A stretch of 64,000 bases of DNA, from positions 1 through 64,000 of the forward strand of contig JAFSJX010000022.1 in NCBI GenBank assembly GCA_017449285.1. Reading direction: 5' to 3'. Of the stretch, positions 46,084 to 54,690 are shown piece by piece. The notes below the pieces were generated by a model that was not told where the DNA came from, ran no database searches, and saw only the letters and a program-made list of their open reading frames with translations. The position numbers were made by a program, and so were the translations under genes. The DNA is from Treponema sp. Lineage in GTDB: Bacteria > Spirochaetota > Spirochaetia > Treponematales > Treponemataceae. Every line of letters begins with the position of its first letter. The first letter of the stretch is position 1.

Positions 46084-46173
46084 AGTATAGCATATTATCG
46101 GCAAAATATAAAGTGATTTTTACGAGAAAGAAGCGTATTTTATTTTGCCGATAGAATGGATTGTTTGCCGATA
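46084..46173 (-). promoter_or_regulatory. Promoter and operator cluster of fic-2
   Basis: Minus-strand TATACT (46089-46084) with a weak TTTATA -35 17 nt further. TATCGGCAAAATA (46096-46108) and TATTTTGCCGATA (46141-46153) are perfect 13-bp inverted repeats 32 bp apart, and TTTGCCGATA recurs at 46164-46173. Confidence 0.6.
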
Positions 46174-46264
46174 AAAAATCCCTCCGACAGAGGCTTGGAA
46201 AAAACAAAGAGCGCGAGAGAAGAAGAAACATTTGCAAGGTTTCGTCTTCTCTCGCAGAAATTGT

Positions 46265-48601
46265 TTACAGCTGGGCGTGACACGTTCTTGCTATAACGTC
46301 GTCCTGCTGCTCTTTGGTCAAGTTGATGAATCGCACCGCATAGCCGGAAACGCGCACGGTGAAGTTTGCATATTCGGGCTTTTCAGGATGAGCCTGGCAG
46401 TCCTTGAGCTTTTCTACACCAAAGACATTTACGTTCAGATGGTGCGCACCCTTGGCAAAATAGCCGTCCATAACGTTCACGAGGTTCTTTACGCGCTCTG
46501 CCTCATCGTGTCCGAGAGCTGAGGGGTTGATTGTCTGTGTATTGGAGATGCCGTCCAATGCGTACTCATACGGCACTTTTGCCACAGAGTTGAGCGAAGC
46601 GACCAGACCGTTTGTTTCTGCGCCGTAAGATGGGTTTGCTCCCGGGCTGAACGGTTCGTGCGCCTTGCGTCCGTTGGGCAGTGCGCCTGTTGCCTTTCCG
46701 TAGACCACGTTTGACGTAATCGTAAGGATTGAGGTTGTGGGTTCTGCATTGCGGTAGGTATGATGACGCTTGATTTTGCCGATAAAGGTCTTCAAGAGCC
46801 ACTTTGCGATTTCGTCAGCGCGGTCGTCATCCTGTCCGTAGCGAGGGAAACTTCCTTCGGTAACAAAGTCGTACGCCATGTTTGGTGCAAAAATCTTGTT
46901 GCCTTTCTTGTCGGTGATGTTGATGTCGCGGCGGAGAACCTTGACCTTTGCGTACTTGATTGCAGAGAGTGAGTCAACGACATGCGAGAAGCCTGCGATA
47001 CCTGTCGCGAACGTGCGGCGAACGTCGGTGTCAATCAAAGCCATCTCTGCGGCCTCATAGTAGTATTTGTCGTGCATGTAGTGGATTGCGTTCAACGCGT
47101 TCACGTAGATACCAGCAAGCCAGTCAAGCATCACATCGTACTTACGCATAACCTCATCGTAGTCCAGATATTCGCTGGTAATCGGAGCGAGTTCCGGGCC
47201 AACCTGTACGCCGGGGGTCAAACCTGCTTCCTCATCGCGACCGCCGTTGATAGCGTAAAGCAATGCCTTTGCAAGGTTTGCGCGCGCTCCGAAGAACTGC
47301 ATTTCCTTGCCAGTCTGGGTTGCGGAAACACAGCAGCAGATTGAATAGTCGTCACCCCAAACCGGGCGCATAACGTCATCATTTTCGTACTGAATTGAAG
47401 AGGTGTCGATGGAAATCTTTGCCGCGTACTTGCGGAAGTTCTCAGGCAGACGTTTTGAGTACAGTACGGTGATGTTCGGCTCGGGTGAAGGTCCCATGTT
47501 TTCCAGCGTGTGCAGGAAGCGGAAGTCGTTCTTAGTGACCATGCTGCGTCCATCCTGTCCAAGACCTGCAACTTCAAGCGTCGCCCAAATCGGGTCACCA
47601 GAGAAGAGGTTGTTGTAGGATTCAATGCGGGCGAAGCGCACCATGCGGAACTTCATAACGATATGGTCTACCAGTTCCTGCGCTTCTTTTTCGGTGATGA
47701 CGCCGTTCTTGAGGTCGCGCTCGATGTAGATGTCAAGGAAGGTTGCAATGCGACCGACAGACATTGCGGCTCCGTTCTGCGTCTTGATTGCGGCGAGGTA
47801 GCCGAAGTACAGCCACTGGAAGGCTTCTTTTGCGTTCTTTGCAGGCTTTGAGATGTCGTAGCCATAGAGGGCTGCCATTTCTTTCATCTGCTTGAGGGCT
47901 TTAATCTGCTCTGCAACTTCTTCGCGCAGGCGGATAACGCCGTCAGTCATCGTGCCGTCACCGATGTTGTCAAAGTCTTTCTGCTTTGATTTGATAAGGA
48001 AGTCGATTCCGTACAGTGCAACGCGGCGGTAGTCGCCAACAATGCGTCCACGTCCGTAGGTGTCGGGCAAACCGGTCAGAATGTGTGATGAGCGAGCCTT
48101 GCGGATTTCTGCGTTGTACACCTGAAATACTGCGTCAGAGTGTGTCTTGTGGTATTCGGTGAAAATCTTGTGCAGTTCGGGGTTGGGCTTGTAGCCGTAC
48201 ATCTCGCAGCTCTGCTCTGCCATGCGGATTCCACCGAACGGCATGAATGCGCGCTTTAACGGCTTATCGGTCTGCAAACCAACGACCTGCTCCAGTTTCT
48301 TTCCGTCCTCGCAGATGTAGCCGGGTTTGTGCGCGGTAAGACCCGTAACGATATCGGTGTCCAAATCAAGAACGCCGCTACGCTCCTTGCCGTCAAGACC
48401 AACGGATTTTTTCTCATGCTCGGCTTTCTGCAATTTCTGCAACTCGTTGAACAAGGTGTTCGTTGCGTCCGTAGGACCTGCCAAGAACGATGAGTCACCC
48501 TCATAGGGCGTGTAATTTAATTGAATAAATTCGCGGACATTCACTTCGTCCTGCCAAAGCCGACCAGTCTTAAAGCCTTTCCATGCTTCCTGTTCTGCCA
48601 T
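46265..48601 (-). CDS. pflB: Formate C-acetyltransferase (pyruvate formate-lyase)
   Basis: A glycyl-radical enzyme converting pyruvate and CoA to formate and acetyl-CoA. The adjacent active-site cysteines are in SICCCVS near residue 422, and the radical glycine is in RVSGYAVRF near 755. All conserved PFL blocks ([46 protein letters not shown]) are present. ATG 48601 follows GAGGAG; the frame extends 17 codons upstream without a ribosome-binding site. Normal length (778 residues). Central fermentation enzyme of the organism. Confidence 0.97.
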   Translation of the reverse strand: MAEQEAWKGFKTGRLWQDEVNVREFIQLNYTPYEGDSSFLAGPTDATNTLFNELQKLQKAEHEKKSVGLDGKERSGVLDLDTDIVTGLTAHKPGYICEDGKKLEQVVGLQTDKPLKRAFMPFGGIRMAEQSCEMYGYKPNPELHKIFTEYHKTHSDAVFQVYNAEIRKARSSHILTGLPDTYGRGRIVGDYRRVALYGIDFLIKSKQKDFDNIGDGTMTDGVIRLREEVAEQIKALKQMKEMAALYGYDISKPAKNAKEAFQWLYFGYLAAIKTQNGAAMSVGRIATFLDIYIERDLKNGVITEKEAQELVDHIVMKFRMVRFARIESYNNLFSGDPIWATLEVAGLGQDGRSMVTKNDFRFLHTLENMGPSPEPNITVLYSKRLPENFRKYAAKISIDTSSIQYENDDVMRPVWGDDYSICCCVSATQTGKEMQFFGARANLAKALLYAINGGRDEEAGLTPGVQVGPELAPITSEYLDYDEVMRKYDVMLDWLAGIYVNALNAIHYMHDKYYYEAAEMALIDTDVRRTFATGIAGFSHVVDSLSAIKYAKVKVLRRDINITDKKGNKIFAPNMAYDFVTEGSFPRYGQDDDRADEIAKWLLKTFIGKIKRHHTYRNAEPTTSILTITSNVVYGKATGALPNGRKAHEPFSPGANPSYGAETNGLVASLNSVAKVPYEYALDGISNTQTINPSALGHDEAERVKNLVNVMDGYFAKGAHHLNVNVFGVEKLKDCQAHPEKPEYANFTVRVSGYAVRFINLTKEQQDDVIARTCHAQL

Positions 48602-48678
48602 AAAAATCTCCTCGGGCTTGTGTTTAACAAGCAATATTTTTAGCCGACGCAATGCGCCAGCCTCTTTCTAACATAGTT

Positions 48679-48707
48679 AATATACCCTTTTCCCCCGCAA
48701 AAGGCAA
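48679..48707 (-). promoter_or_regulatory. pflB promoter
   Basis: Minus strand TTGCCT (48707-48702), 17-nt spacer, TATATT (48684-48679). Confidence 0.55.
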
Positions 48708-48938
48708 TGGATAAATAGCGTTTTCTTATAATTATTTCACTAGAAGTACGCTAGATATGGGGAATTCACAAAGGAAACCTCTTGTGAGTCAGCAAAAAAG
48801 AAACAAATTCAACGAACCATATTTTTTTCAATTTTTTTTCAAATTTCGCTTGCATTATTCAGAAAGTGTGTTACTATTATAAGTGAGGACAGGCGGGAGA
48901 TGAGGACCTGAACCGGCCTTACGTAAGAAGGAGGCGTT

Positions 48939-48986
48939 ATGCAGATTCCGACAAAAATAACACGTCCGACAGGCGTAAAACTGTAA
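48939..48986 (+). CDS. Putative 15-residue leader peptide
   Basis: AAGGAGG ends 4 nt before the ATG; the peptide reads MQIPTKITRPTGVKL and stops before the inner hairpins. The strong ribosome-binding site inside a structured transcript is the only evidence. Confidence 0.35.
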   Translation: MQIPTKITRPTGVKL

Positions 48987-49074
48987 GCGAATACAACTAC
49001 CTGCAGTTAAGCAGGGCTACATTAGAACTCCCGCAGCGGACTATTCCGTAGATTGCGCTAGGAGACATATAAGC

Positions 49075-49099
49075 CACCAAAAGTTGGTGGCTTTTTTCA
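49075..49099 (+). terminator. Intrinsic terminator of the structured RNA
   Basis: GCCACCAA-AAG-TTGGTGGC followed by TTTTTT. Confidence 0.9.
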
Positions 49100-49163
49100 T
49101 GTCCACGTTGTCCTGCGGTTCTGTCAGGAGAAGTTGTTGCTGCCGATGATTTTAGGAACAAGT

Positions 49164-49736
49164 ATGAGTGAAATTTCTTCCGCGCTCAGCGCATTCAGCA
49201 AAAAACTTTCCCGCTTCACCAAAGCCTCGCCCAATGGAACGCCAAAGCAGCAGCCACGTGCCGATGAACTTACCCAGCGTAGGATTATGGAGCAGGACGA
49301 GGCATTTTCCGCCGCCGTAATCAAAACGTACACAAAATACCGCTTTCCGTACAAGACGCTCGGCGAAAATTCGATTGAGGCGGCGGCAATCAAAGCGGAC
49401 GAAGATTCTCTTCTTGCGGCGTACAATCTGTACAAGGCAATCATTGCGGCAAACGAGCAGTTCGGAACGGAACAGACGCGCATCAAAGACGATGTGATTG
49501 CCACGCCGCTTGCAAACAAAACCGCCTACACACAGGGCGATGATTTTGTGTACCTGCAATGCTGGCTGCAATACGAGCAGAACGTAGCCGATGTCGTGCC
49601 GCAATTTGCACAGCACAAAAACGGCTCATACACGCTGCAATTCGTTCCTGCCGCCGAACACCATGCGGACTACAAAAAGAAAGAAATCGCCGCCGTCATT
49701 CAGGCAGAATTCTACCCTATTTATCCAAAATCGTAA
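49164..49736 (+). CDS. Hypothetical protein downstream of the structured RNA
   Basis: A 190-residue soluble protein (MSEISSALSAFSKKLSRFTK..., LTQRRIMEQDEAFSAAVIK, IEAAAIKADEDSLLAAYNLYKAIIAANEQFG, TYTLQFVPAAEHHADYKKKEIAAVIQ). ATG 49164 follows TAGGAAC; an earlier in-frame start at 49134 has no ribosome-binding site. No family is recognised. It lies 65 nt after the terminator of the structured RNA and could be controlled by read-through. Its end overlaps the convergent OmpA gene by 20 nt. Confidence 0.65.
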   Translation: MSEISSALSAFSKKLSRFTKASPNGTPKQQPRADELTQRRIMEQDEAFSAAVIKTYTKYRFPYKTLGENSIEAAAIKADEDSLLAAYNLYKAIIAANEQFGTEQTRIKDDVIATPLANKTAYTQGDDFVYLQCWLQYEQNVADVVPQFAQHKNGSYTLQFVPAAEHHADYKKKEIAAVIQAEFYPIYPKS

Positions 49737-50961
49737 TTTCTACGCGCCGATTCTTCGCCTTGCCTGCCTCGGTCTTGTTTGAGGCAACGGGAACGCGCGC
49801 ACCAAATCCCTGCGTAAAGACATGATTTTTTTCGCGCACACCAAGCGAAATCAAAAAGTCTGCGACCGATTCGGCGCGCTCCTCGCTCAACTGCTGCCGT
49901 GCTTTTTCCGTGCCGGCCAATGCCGTATGCCCGCTTATCAGCAAATCGTTGTCGGGGTACGCCTGTAAAATCGTGGCAATTTTTTTGATTTTAGTCTTTT
50001 CACTATTCACCAGTTCCGCGCTGTCGGGCTTAAACTGAATATTCTCCACGCTGATGGTCAGACCTTTCTCTTCTTTTTTGACCGTCACGTTCTGCAAGCC
50101 CATCGACTCAATTTTTTCCTGCACTTCCTGCAAATTCTCCTCGGTCGCAGTGCGGGTAAATTCCGTCAGTTCCTCATGGGTCGTTCCCGAAAAATCAAAC
50201 TGATTTCCCCGCGCAGTCTCAATCACAATGCGGAAATCCTCATCGGTGTGGTCATACTGCCCCTTTTCATTATCCCAGTAAATCGTCTTGCGAGAATAAC
50301 CCATTGTCACCACAGGAACATCGCCCAACTGCCATGAATCTTCTGGAAGCGGCGTCTCATAATAAATATTGTATTTTACGCTGATAACCTGAAATGTCCT
50401 TTTTTCCCGCTTTGAATCCGAAGTCCGCCCTTCCTCGTCGCGCAGATACTCATATTCCGCCGTAAACGGCACTTTGAACGGCTTTTCAATACACAACGGC
50501 TCACGACGCAAATCCTCCGCCTCGTAGCCATTTGCCTGCCACGTGTCACCAATTTTTACAGGCTTTTCAGGCATAATCGGCATATCACGGATAACCGGCA
50601 TAAAATAGGTGTCCGCAATGTCATATTTTCCGAACGTATCCCGCTGATACACACTCTTGAATTCCTCGCCCCACTCCAGCCGCTCATTTCCGTACACGCC
50701 CGTCGATTTTTCGCTGGTCATAAAAACGGCATCCACATTCGCCTTGCCCGTCTCATCCACATCGGCAATATGCTGGGTCACACGGCTCACAATTTCCGCC
50801 CGATGATGCAACCGACCGTTCAGTTTCACTTCCTCATGCACCGTGGAAAGAATACGGTAATTGTCGTCCTTTTTATACTTAAACCGCAGCAGTTTTTCTT
50901 CCTGGGCAAACCCCGCCGCCATCAAAATAAAAACCGCCCCGACCAAAAAAAATCTCTTCAT
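49717..50961 (-). CDS. OmpA-family C-terminal domain envelope protein
   Basis: Signal peptide MKRFFLVGAVFILMAAGFAQ; a ~270-residue N-terminal region (beta-rich, unassigned) followed by a peptidoglycan-binding OmpA domain: IQFKPDSAELVNSEKTKIKKIA, LLISGHTALAGTEKARQQLSEERAESVADFL and FGARVPVASN...NRRVEI. It tethers outer-membrane or periplasmic material to peptidoglycan. ATG 50961 follows AAAAGGAG. Confidence 0.88.
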   Translation of the reverse strand: MKRFFLVGAVFILMAAGFAQEEKLLRFKYKKDDNYRILSTVHEEVKLNGRLHHRAEIVSRVTQHIADVDETGKANVDAVFMTSEKSTGVYGNERLEWGEEFKSVYQRDTFGKYDIADTYFMPVIRDMPIMPEKPVKIGDTWQANGYEAEDLRREPLCIEKPFKVPFTAEYEYLRDEEGRTSDSKREKRTFQVISVKYNIYYETPLPEDSWQLGDVPVVTMGYSRKTIYWDNEKGQYDHTDEDFRIVIETARGNQFDFSGTTHEELTEFTRTATEENLQEVQEKIESMGLQNVTVKKEEKGLTISVENIQFKPDSAELVNSEKTKIKKIATILQAYPDNDLLISGHTALAGTEKARQQLSEERAESVADFLISLGVREKNHVFTQGFGARVPVASNKTEAGKAKNRRVEITILDK

Positions 50962-51024
50962 GCTGAACTCCTTTTCAGACAATATGCTGTTTCTATTATC
51001 GGAATCATTTTTCCAAAGTTTAGA

Positions 51025-51193
51025 GGGGGAAAGCCCGCTTGGAACTTCATTGCGTTCGTTGCGAATACTCCCCTAGTCCTTTTGAGGGGAAAAGCCCGCT
51101 TGGAACTTCGCTGCGCTCGTTGCGAATACTCCCCTAGTCGCCACTTCGTTGGCTCCATACCCCATTCTCCTAAGGGTTGCACCCTTAAAATCC
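51025..51193 (+). repeat. Interspersed structured repeat, copy 4, with two tandem half-units
   Basis: Two copies of GGGGAAAAGCCCGCTTGGAA...CGTTGCGAATACTCCCCTAGT (about 51,027-51,074 and 51,082-51,138) precede GCCACTTCGTTGGC, ACCCCATTCTCCT and a terminal AAGGGT-TGC-ACCCTT followed by AAAATCCC. It fills the divergent gap between the OmpA gene and the next gene. Confidence 0.7.
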
Positions 51194-51195
51194 CG

Positions 51196-51224
51196 CTTAC
51201 AATCTCTGTGCGTTGTGATACAAT
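51196..51224 (+). promoter_or_regulatory. Promoter of the COG4741-like gene (leaderless architecture)
   Basis: CTTACA, 17 nt, TACAAT, then 5 nt to ATG 51230. Confidence 0.5.
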
Positions 51225-51229
51225 GGGGT

Positions 51230-51688
51230 ATGAACGATACAGCATTACTCCTTCTTGCGATAGAAAAACTTATTTCTTCGCCGCTCGTTACAGGCTTATT
51301 GATTGCACTGGGATTTTTTGTGCTGCAGATAGTCATTGCGGTAATTTTCTATCGCGCGGGAAAAACGGCGGCACAACTCGCATACAAAAATACATTGAAG
51401 CGGGTTCGCGAAGACGCGCTCAAACGCTCCCGCGCAGTGCTGGGCGGTCTTGCAGGCGAACAAGTCGCGCCTTTTCTGCCGAATTTTCCCTGCAACCCTG
51501 CGGATGCGCGTTTTGTCGGTAAGCCAATTGATTTTATCGCCTTTCCCGGAGCCGCCAGCGGTAAAGACATCGAAGAAATTCTTTTGATAGAAGTAAAAAG
51601 CGGAGACGCTCAATTAAGTGTGCGCGAACGTCAGATTAAGTCCGCCGTTGAGCAGGGAAAAGTCAGATACATAGAATACCGAATTTAA
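51230..51688 (+). CDS. COG4741-like membrane-anchored Holliday-junction-resolvase-related protein
   Basis: A single N-terminal membrane helix (LVTGLLIALGFFVLQIVIAVIF), a basic helical stretch, and a restriction-endonuclease-like core: RSRAVLGGLAGEQVAPFLP, GKPIDFIAF, EILLIEVKSGDAQLSVRERQI, carrying the D...ExK arrangement. The family is annotated as distantly related to archaeal Holliday junction resolvases; activity is unproven. Start ATG 51230 agrees with the promoter. Convergent with the GGDEF-EAL gene by 4 nt. Confidence 0.75.
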   Translation: MNDTALLLLAIEKLISSPLVTGLLIALGFFVLQIVIAVIFYRAGKTAAQLAYKNTLKRVREDALKRSRAVLGGLAGEQVAPFLPNFPCNPADARFVGKPIDFIAFPGAASGKDIEEILLIEVKSGDAQLSVRERQIKSAVEQGKVRYIEYRI

Positions 51689-53463
51689 ATCGTCAGGATT
51701 GCGTCCGCATTTCCCGACAAAAATGCGCTGCATCGGTCTTCAGGCATAGGCTTGCCCTTCAAAAAGCCCTGCACGTTCTTGCAGTTAATGTCGCTCAAAA
51801 TTTGCAGTTGCTCCTGATTCTCCACGCCCTCGGCAATTGTGTCCAAGCCCATCTTAGTGACCATCGAAACGATTGAATCCGTTATGTTCGCCTCTACGCC
51901 GCCTTTTTCGGTGATGTTGGAAATAAAAGATTTGTCAATTTTGAGCGTCGTAATCGGAAGAATCTGCAAATAACTCAAACTGGAATAGCCCGTGCCAAAA
52001 TCGTCCAGCGAAATGCCGATTCCCATGTCGCGGATTTGCTTCAAGAGGCGCACGGTCTCATCCTTATTGTCAATCAGCACGCCCTCGGTAATCTCAATCT
52101 CCAGATTATGGGAACGGATATTAAACTCGCGCATCATCTCGGCAAGGTCAAAGATAAAACTCGCTTTTTTCAACTGAACAGGAGACACATTCACGCTCAT
52201 AATGCCGTCAAAATGGTATTTGGTCGTCCATTTATGCAATGTCTTGAGCGCAGTCCGCATCACCCAGTCGCCCAATTCAAGCACCAGACGCGATTCTTCC
52301 GCAATCGGGATAAACTGCTCTGGATTTATCCAGCCCAAATCATCATCGTACCAACGGAGCAACGCCTCAAAGCCGCGCAGTTTATTCGTCTTTACCTCAA
52401 ATTGCGGCTGATAGTACAACTGGAACACATTGTTTTCCAGCGCGTCGTTCATCTTGTGCTGAATCTTCAGACGACGCAAAAATTTGTCCTGCATCATCAG
52501 ATGGAAGAACGCGATGTCATTTTTGCTCCGCTTCTTCACATCGTACATCGCCATATCGGCAAATTTCAGAAGCTCGTTAAAGTCTTTTGAATCATCGGGA
52601 TAAACGGCGATTCCAGCGGAAAAATCAATGCCCTGCTCGTTGCAAGCCTCCAAAACCGTATCTCCCACCGTCAAAAGGCTGTCCTTTGAGGAAATATTTT
52701 TTACCAGAATGATAAATTCATCACCGCCAAAATGATAGCACAAGATATTCTGCTTTTGGAAACGTTTCAGAATCGCCGCCGCACGACAAATCACCTCGTC
52801 GCCCGCGCTATGCCCTTCCGAATCATTGATGATTTTCATATTGTCAAGGTCAAGCAGAATCAGACCGAACAGTTTGCCCGGTTTAAGCGAATCCAGCGTG
52901 TCTTTAAAATCTTTTTTGAGTTTCTGCTTGTTGCTCAGTCCCGTCAGAACATCATGGTAGGCGGTAAACTGCAATTCCTCGTTCAAGTCCTGAATATTAT
53001 CCAACTGACGCTGCAAACTTTCCCTCGAACGGGAAATTTCATCGGTCAAAGAAGCAAGCCGCAAATTCTGTCTGCGCAACTGCTCCTCATTCTGCTTGTC
53101 GTGGGTAATGTCCGTCAGCGTAAAGACAACGAATTTATTCTTTATCGGCGTAAAAACACCGTGCAGCCATGAATTTGAAATGACCGAATAATAGGTCACC
53201 GTCATCGTCTTGCCGGTTTTAAGCGTTTCAATTCCTTTGGTAAGCCAGTCCACGTCCTTTGAGATTTTATTCAAAAAGGCAGAAAGCCTGATTCCTACCT
53301 TAGCCGTATTCGGAATTTTCTCCGCATACACCTTGTTTAGATACAAAATCTCAAAATCAACAACGTCTTCATCATCGTAGACAGGTTTTCCTACCAGAAT
53401 CGGCATGGAAACGCTTTCTACGATTTCCTTAAAATCAGCAAGTTCTAACAGTTCTTTTTTCAT
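51685..53463 (-). CDS. PAS-like/GGDEF/EAL cyclic-di-GMP turnover protein
   Basis: A PAS-like N-terminus (residues 15-120), a coiled coil around 125-165, GGDEF domain with intact FGGDEF near 250, and EAL domain with FEALLRW near 368, plus DDFGTGYSSLSYL and EGVE motifs. Both catalytic signatures are intact, so the protein may make and degrade c-di-GMP; which activity prevails cannot be read. No membrane helix is seen, so it is cytosolic. Located just before the pot operon's last gene. Confidence 0.9.
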   Translation of the reverse strand: MKKELLELADFKEIVESVSMPILVGKPVYDDEDVVDFEILYLNKVYAEKIPNTAKVGIRLSAFLNKISKDVDWLTKGIETLKTGKTMTVTYYSVISNSWLHGVFTPIKNKFVVFTLTDITHDKQNEEQLRRQNLRLASLTDEISRSRESLQRQLDNIQDLNEELQFTAYHDVLTGLSNKQKLKKDFKDTLDSLKPGKLFGLILLDLDNMKIINDSEGHSAGDEVICRAAAILKRFQKQNILCYHFGGDEFIILVKNISSKDSLLTVGDTVLEACNEQGIDFSAGIAVYPDDSKDFNELLKFADMAMYDVKKRSKNDIAFFHLMMQDKFLRRLKIQHKMNDALENNVFQLYYQPQFEVKTNKLRGFEALLRWYDDDLGWINPEQFIPIAEESRLVLELGDWVMRTALKTLHKWTTKYHFDGIMSVNVSPVQLKKASFIFDLAEMMREFNIRSHNLEIEITEGVLIDNKDETVRLLKQIRDMGIGISLDDFGTGYSSLSYLQILPITTLKIDKSFISNITEKGGVEANITDSIVSMVTKMGLDTIAEGVENQEQLQILSDINCKNVQGFLKGKPMPEDRCSAFLSGNADAILTI

Positions 53464-53490
53464 AGTATCTTAATGGCAGAATGTCTGTCG

Positions 53491-54540
53491 TTAATTCGTA
53501 AACCTGATTTTCTGCCACAACATATTATATTTATCAAGACCATCACCCAAGTCATCTTTAAGCGTACAACTAAGTGCCTGCTCTGCATCGTACATCGGTT
53601 TAGTCGTGATAAATTCATCCGCAGCAGGATTGACTACGTTGGGATAGCGGAATTCATCAATGAAAAGCGCGTAGTTTTCCGGGCGATGGATAAAATTGAT
53701 GAACTCATTCGCAAGTTCATAATGAGGCGCATCTTTTAGGATAACCATGCTATCCAATGTTGCAGGCCCACCTTCCGGCGGAATAAAGAAATCAATCGTC
53801 TCTTCCCAGCGGGTCTCGTCCACTTCGCCATACACAATCTCGGGATAGCCCTGACACAGCCAGAAATCGCCGCTCGCAAATGATTTTCCGAAGCCTTCTG
53901 CATCAAATTTGATGATATTTGGTTTCCACTGGTCAGAAACCAGTTTATACGCAAGGTCAAGATCGTCGTCATTCAGACTGTTCATGTCTTTTCCAAGGTA
54001 CACAAGCGCACAGCCCAAAACTTCGCGCATATCGTCCATCATTGTGGAATGCCCTTTGAACTGCGGGTCTGCAAGAATCGAATAACTACGGGCATAGTTT
54101 GCCTTTACCTTTGTCTTGTTGACCATAATACCAGTCGCACTCAGAGCGTAAGGAACGGCATATTTCATATCAGGGTCATATTCGGCTTTTGCAAGAATTT
54201 TGGGATTGATTTTGTCGCGGTTGGTCAATTTTGACTGGTCAAGTTCACGCAACATTCCCTGACGCAGCATGATAGAAACAAAATCGTTTGACGGAATAAC
54301 AATGTCGTAGCCCTTTGCGCCCGCGCGAAGTTTGGAATACATTTCCTCACACGTAGAATAACTGTCAAGTTTGACCGTGCAGTTGTATTCCTGCTCAAAC
54401 TTGCGCACCACTTCTTCCGGCGTATAATACGTCCAGTTGTACAGGTACACAATCCGTTCTTCCTTTTGCTTGCAAGACACCATAGATACCAGAGTCGCAG
54501 TCAAAAGAACCACGCATACAATGCTCAAAAAGCGTTTCAT
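53491..54540 (-). CDS. potD: Polyamine ABC transporter substrate-binding lipoprotein, paralogue 1
   Basis: Lipobox VSC after MKRFLSIVCVVLL; the mature part (YLYNWTYYTPEEVVRKFEQEY, GYDIVIPSNDFVSIM, SFASGDFWLCQGYPEIVY, EGGPATLDSMVILKDAPH) matches PotD/PotF binding proteins for spermidine/putrescine. It is very similar to the next gene upstream, about 65-70% by eye. ATG 54540 follows AGGAGAAG. Last gene of the operon. Confidence 0.92.
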   Translation of the reverse strand: MKRFLSIVCVVLLTATLVSMVSCKQKEERIVYLYNWTYYTPEEVVRKFEQEYNCTVKLDSYSTCEEMYSKLRAGAKGYDIVIPSNDFVSIMLRQGMLRELDQSKLTNRDKINPKILAKAEYDPDMKYAVPYALSATGIMVNKTKVKANYARSYSILADPQFKGHSTMMDDMREVLGCALVYLGKDMNSLNDDDLDLAYKLVSDQWKPNIIKFDAEGFGKSFASGDFWLCQGYPEIVYGEVDETRWEETIDFFIPPEGGPATLDSMVILKDAPHYELANEFINFIHRPENYALFIDEFRYPNVVNPAADEFITTKPMYDAEQALSCTLKDDLGDGLDKYNMLWQKIRFTN

Positions 54541-54690
54541 GTTTCTTCTCCTAAGATTTATCAAACCTCAATTAAATTCTGGCAGCAGAACATCGTCTGC
54601 CACTTTAGTTTTTAATCTATAAGAAAAGCATACAAGATTTCCGAAGAAAAAGCAAGGTGAGAAAAAAGGGCGCACGAATGCGCCCCGTAT

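Larger units (their letters stand above)
48885..49099 (+). ncRNA. Structured RNA or attenuator leader, unassigned
   Basis: A promoter candidate (TTGCAT 48850, TACTAT 48872) precedes a ~215-nt segment ending in a strong intrinsic terminator. GCGGGAG (48893-48899) pairs with CTCCCGC (49030-49036), closing a large domain. Inside are CCTGC-AGTTAA-GCAGG and a CTTACGTAAG palindrome; outside is CGGA-CTAT-TCCG. An SD-preceded 15-codon frame lies within. It does not match tmRNA, SRP RNA or RNase P RNA by eye. Either a free RNA (6S-like size and shape) or a leader regulating the downstream gene. Confidence 0.5.

Noticed and set aside
48885-49099. tmRNA, SRP RNA or RNase P RNA
   Set aside because: No tRNA-like ends or tag frame (tmRNA), no GGUCAGG...GGAAGCAGCC core (SRP), no RNase P consensus blocks visible.
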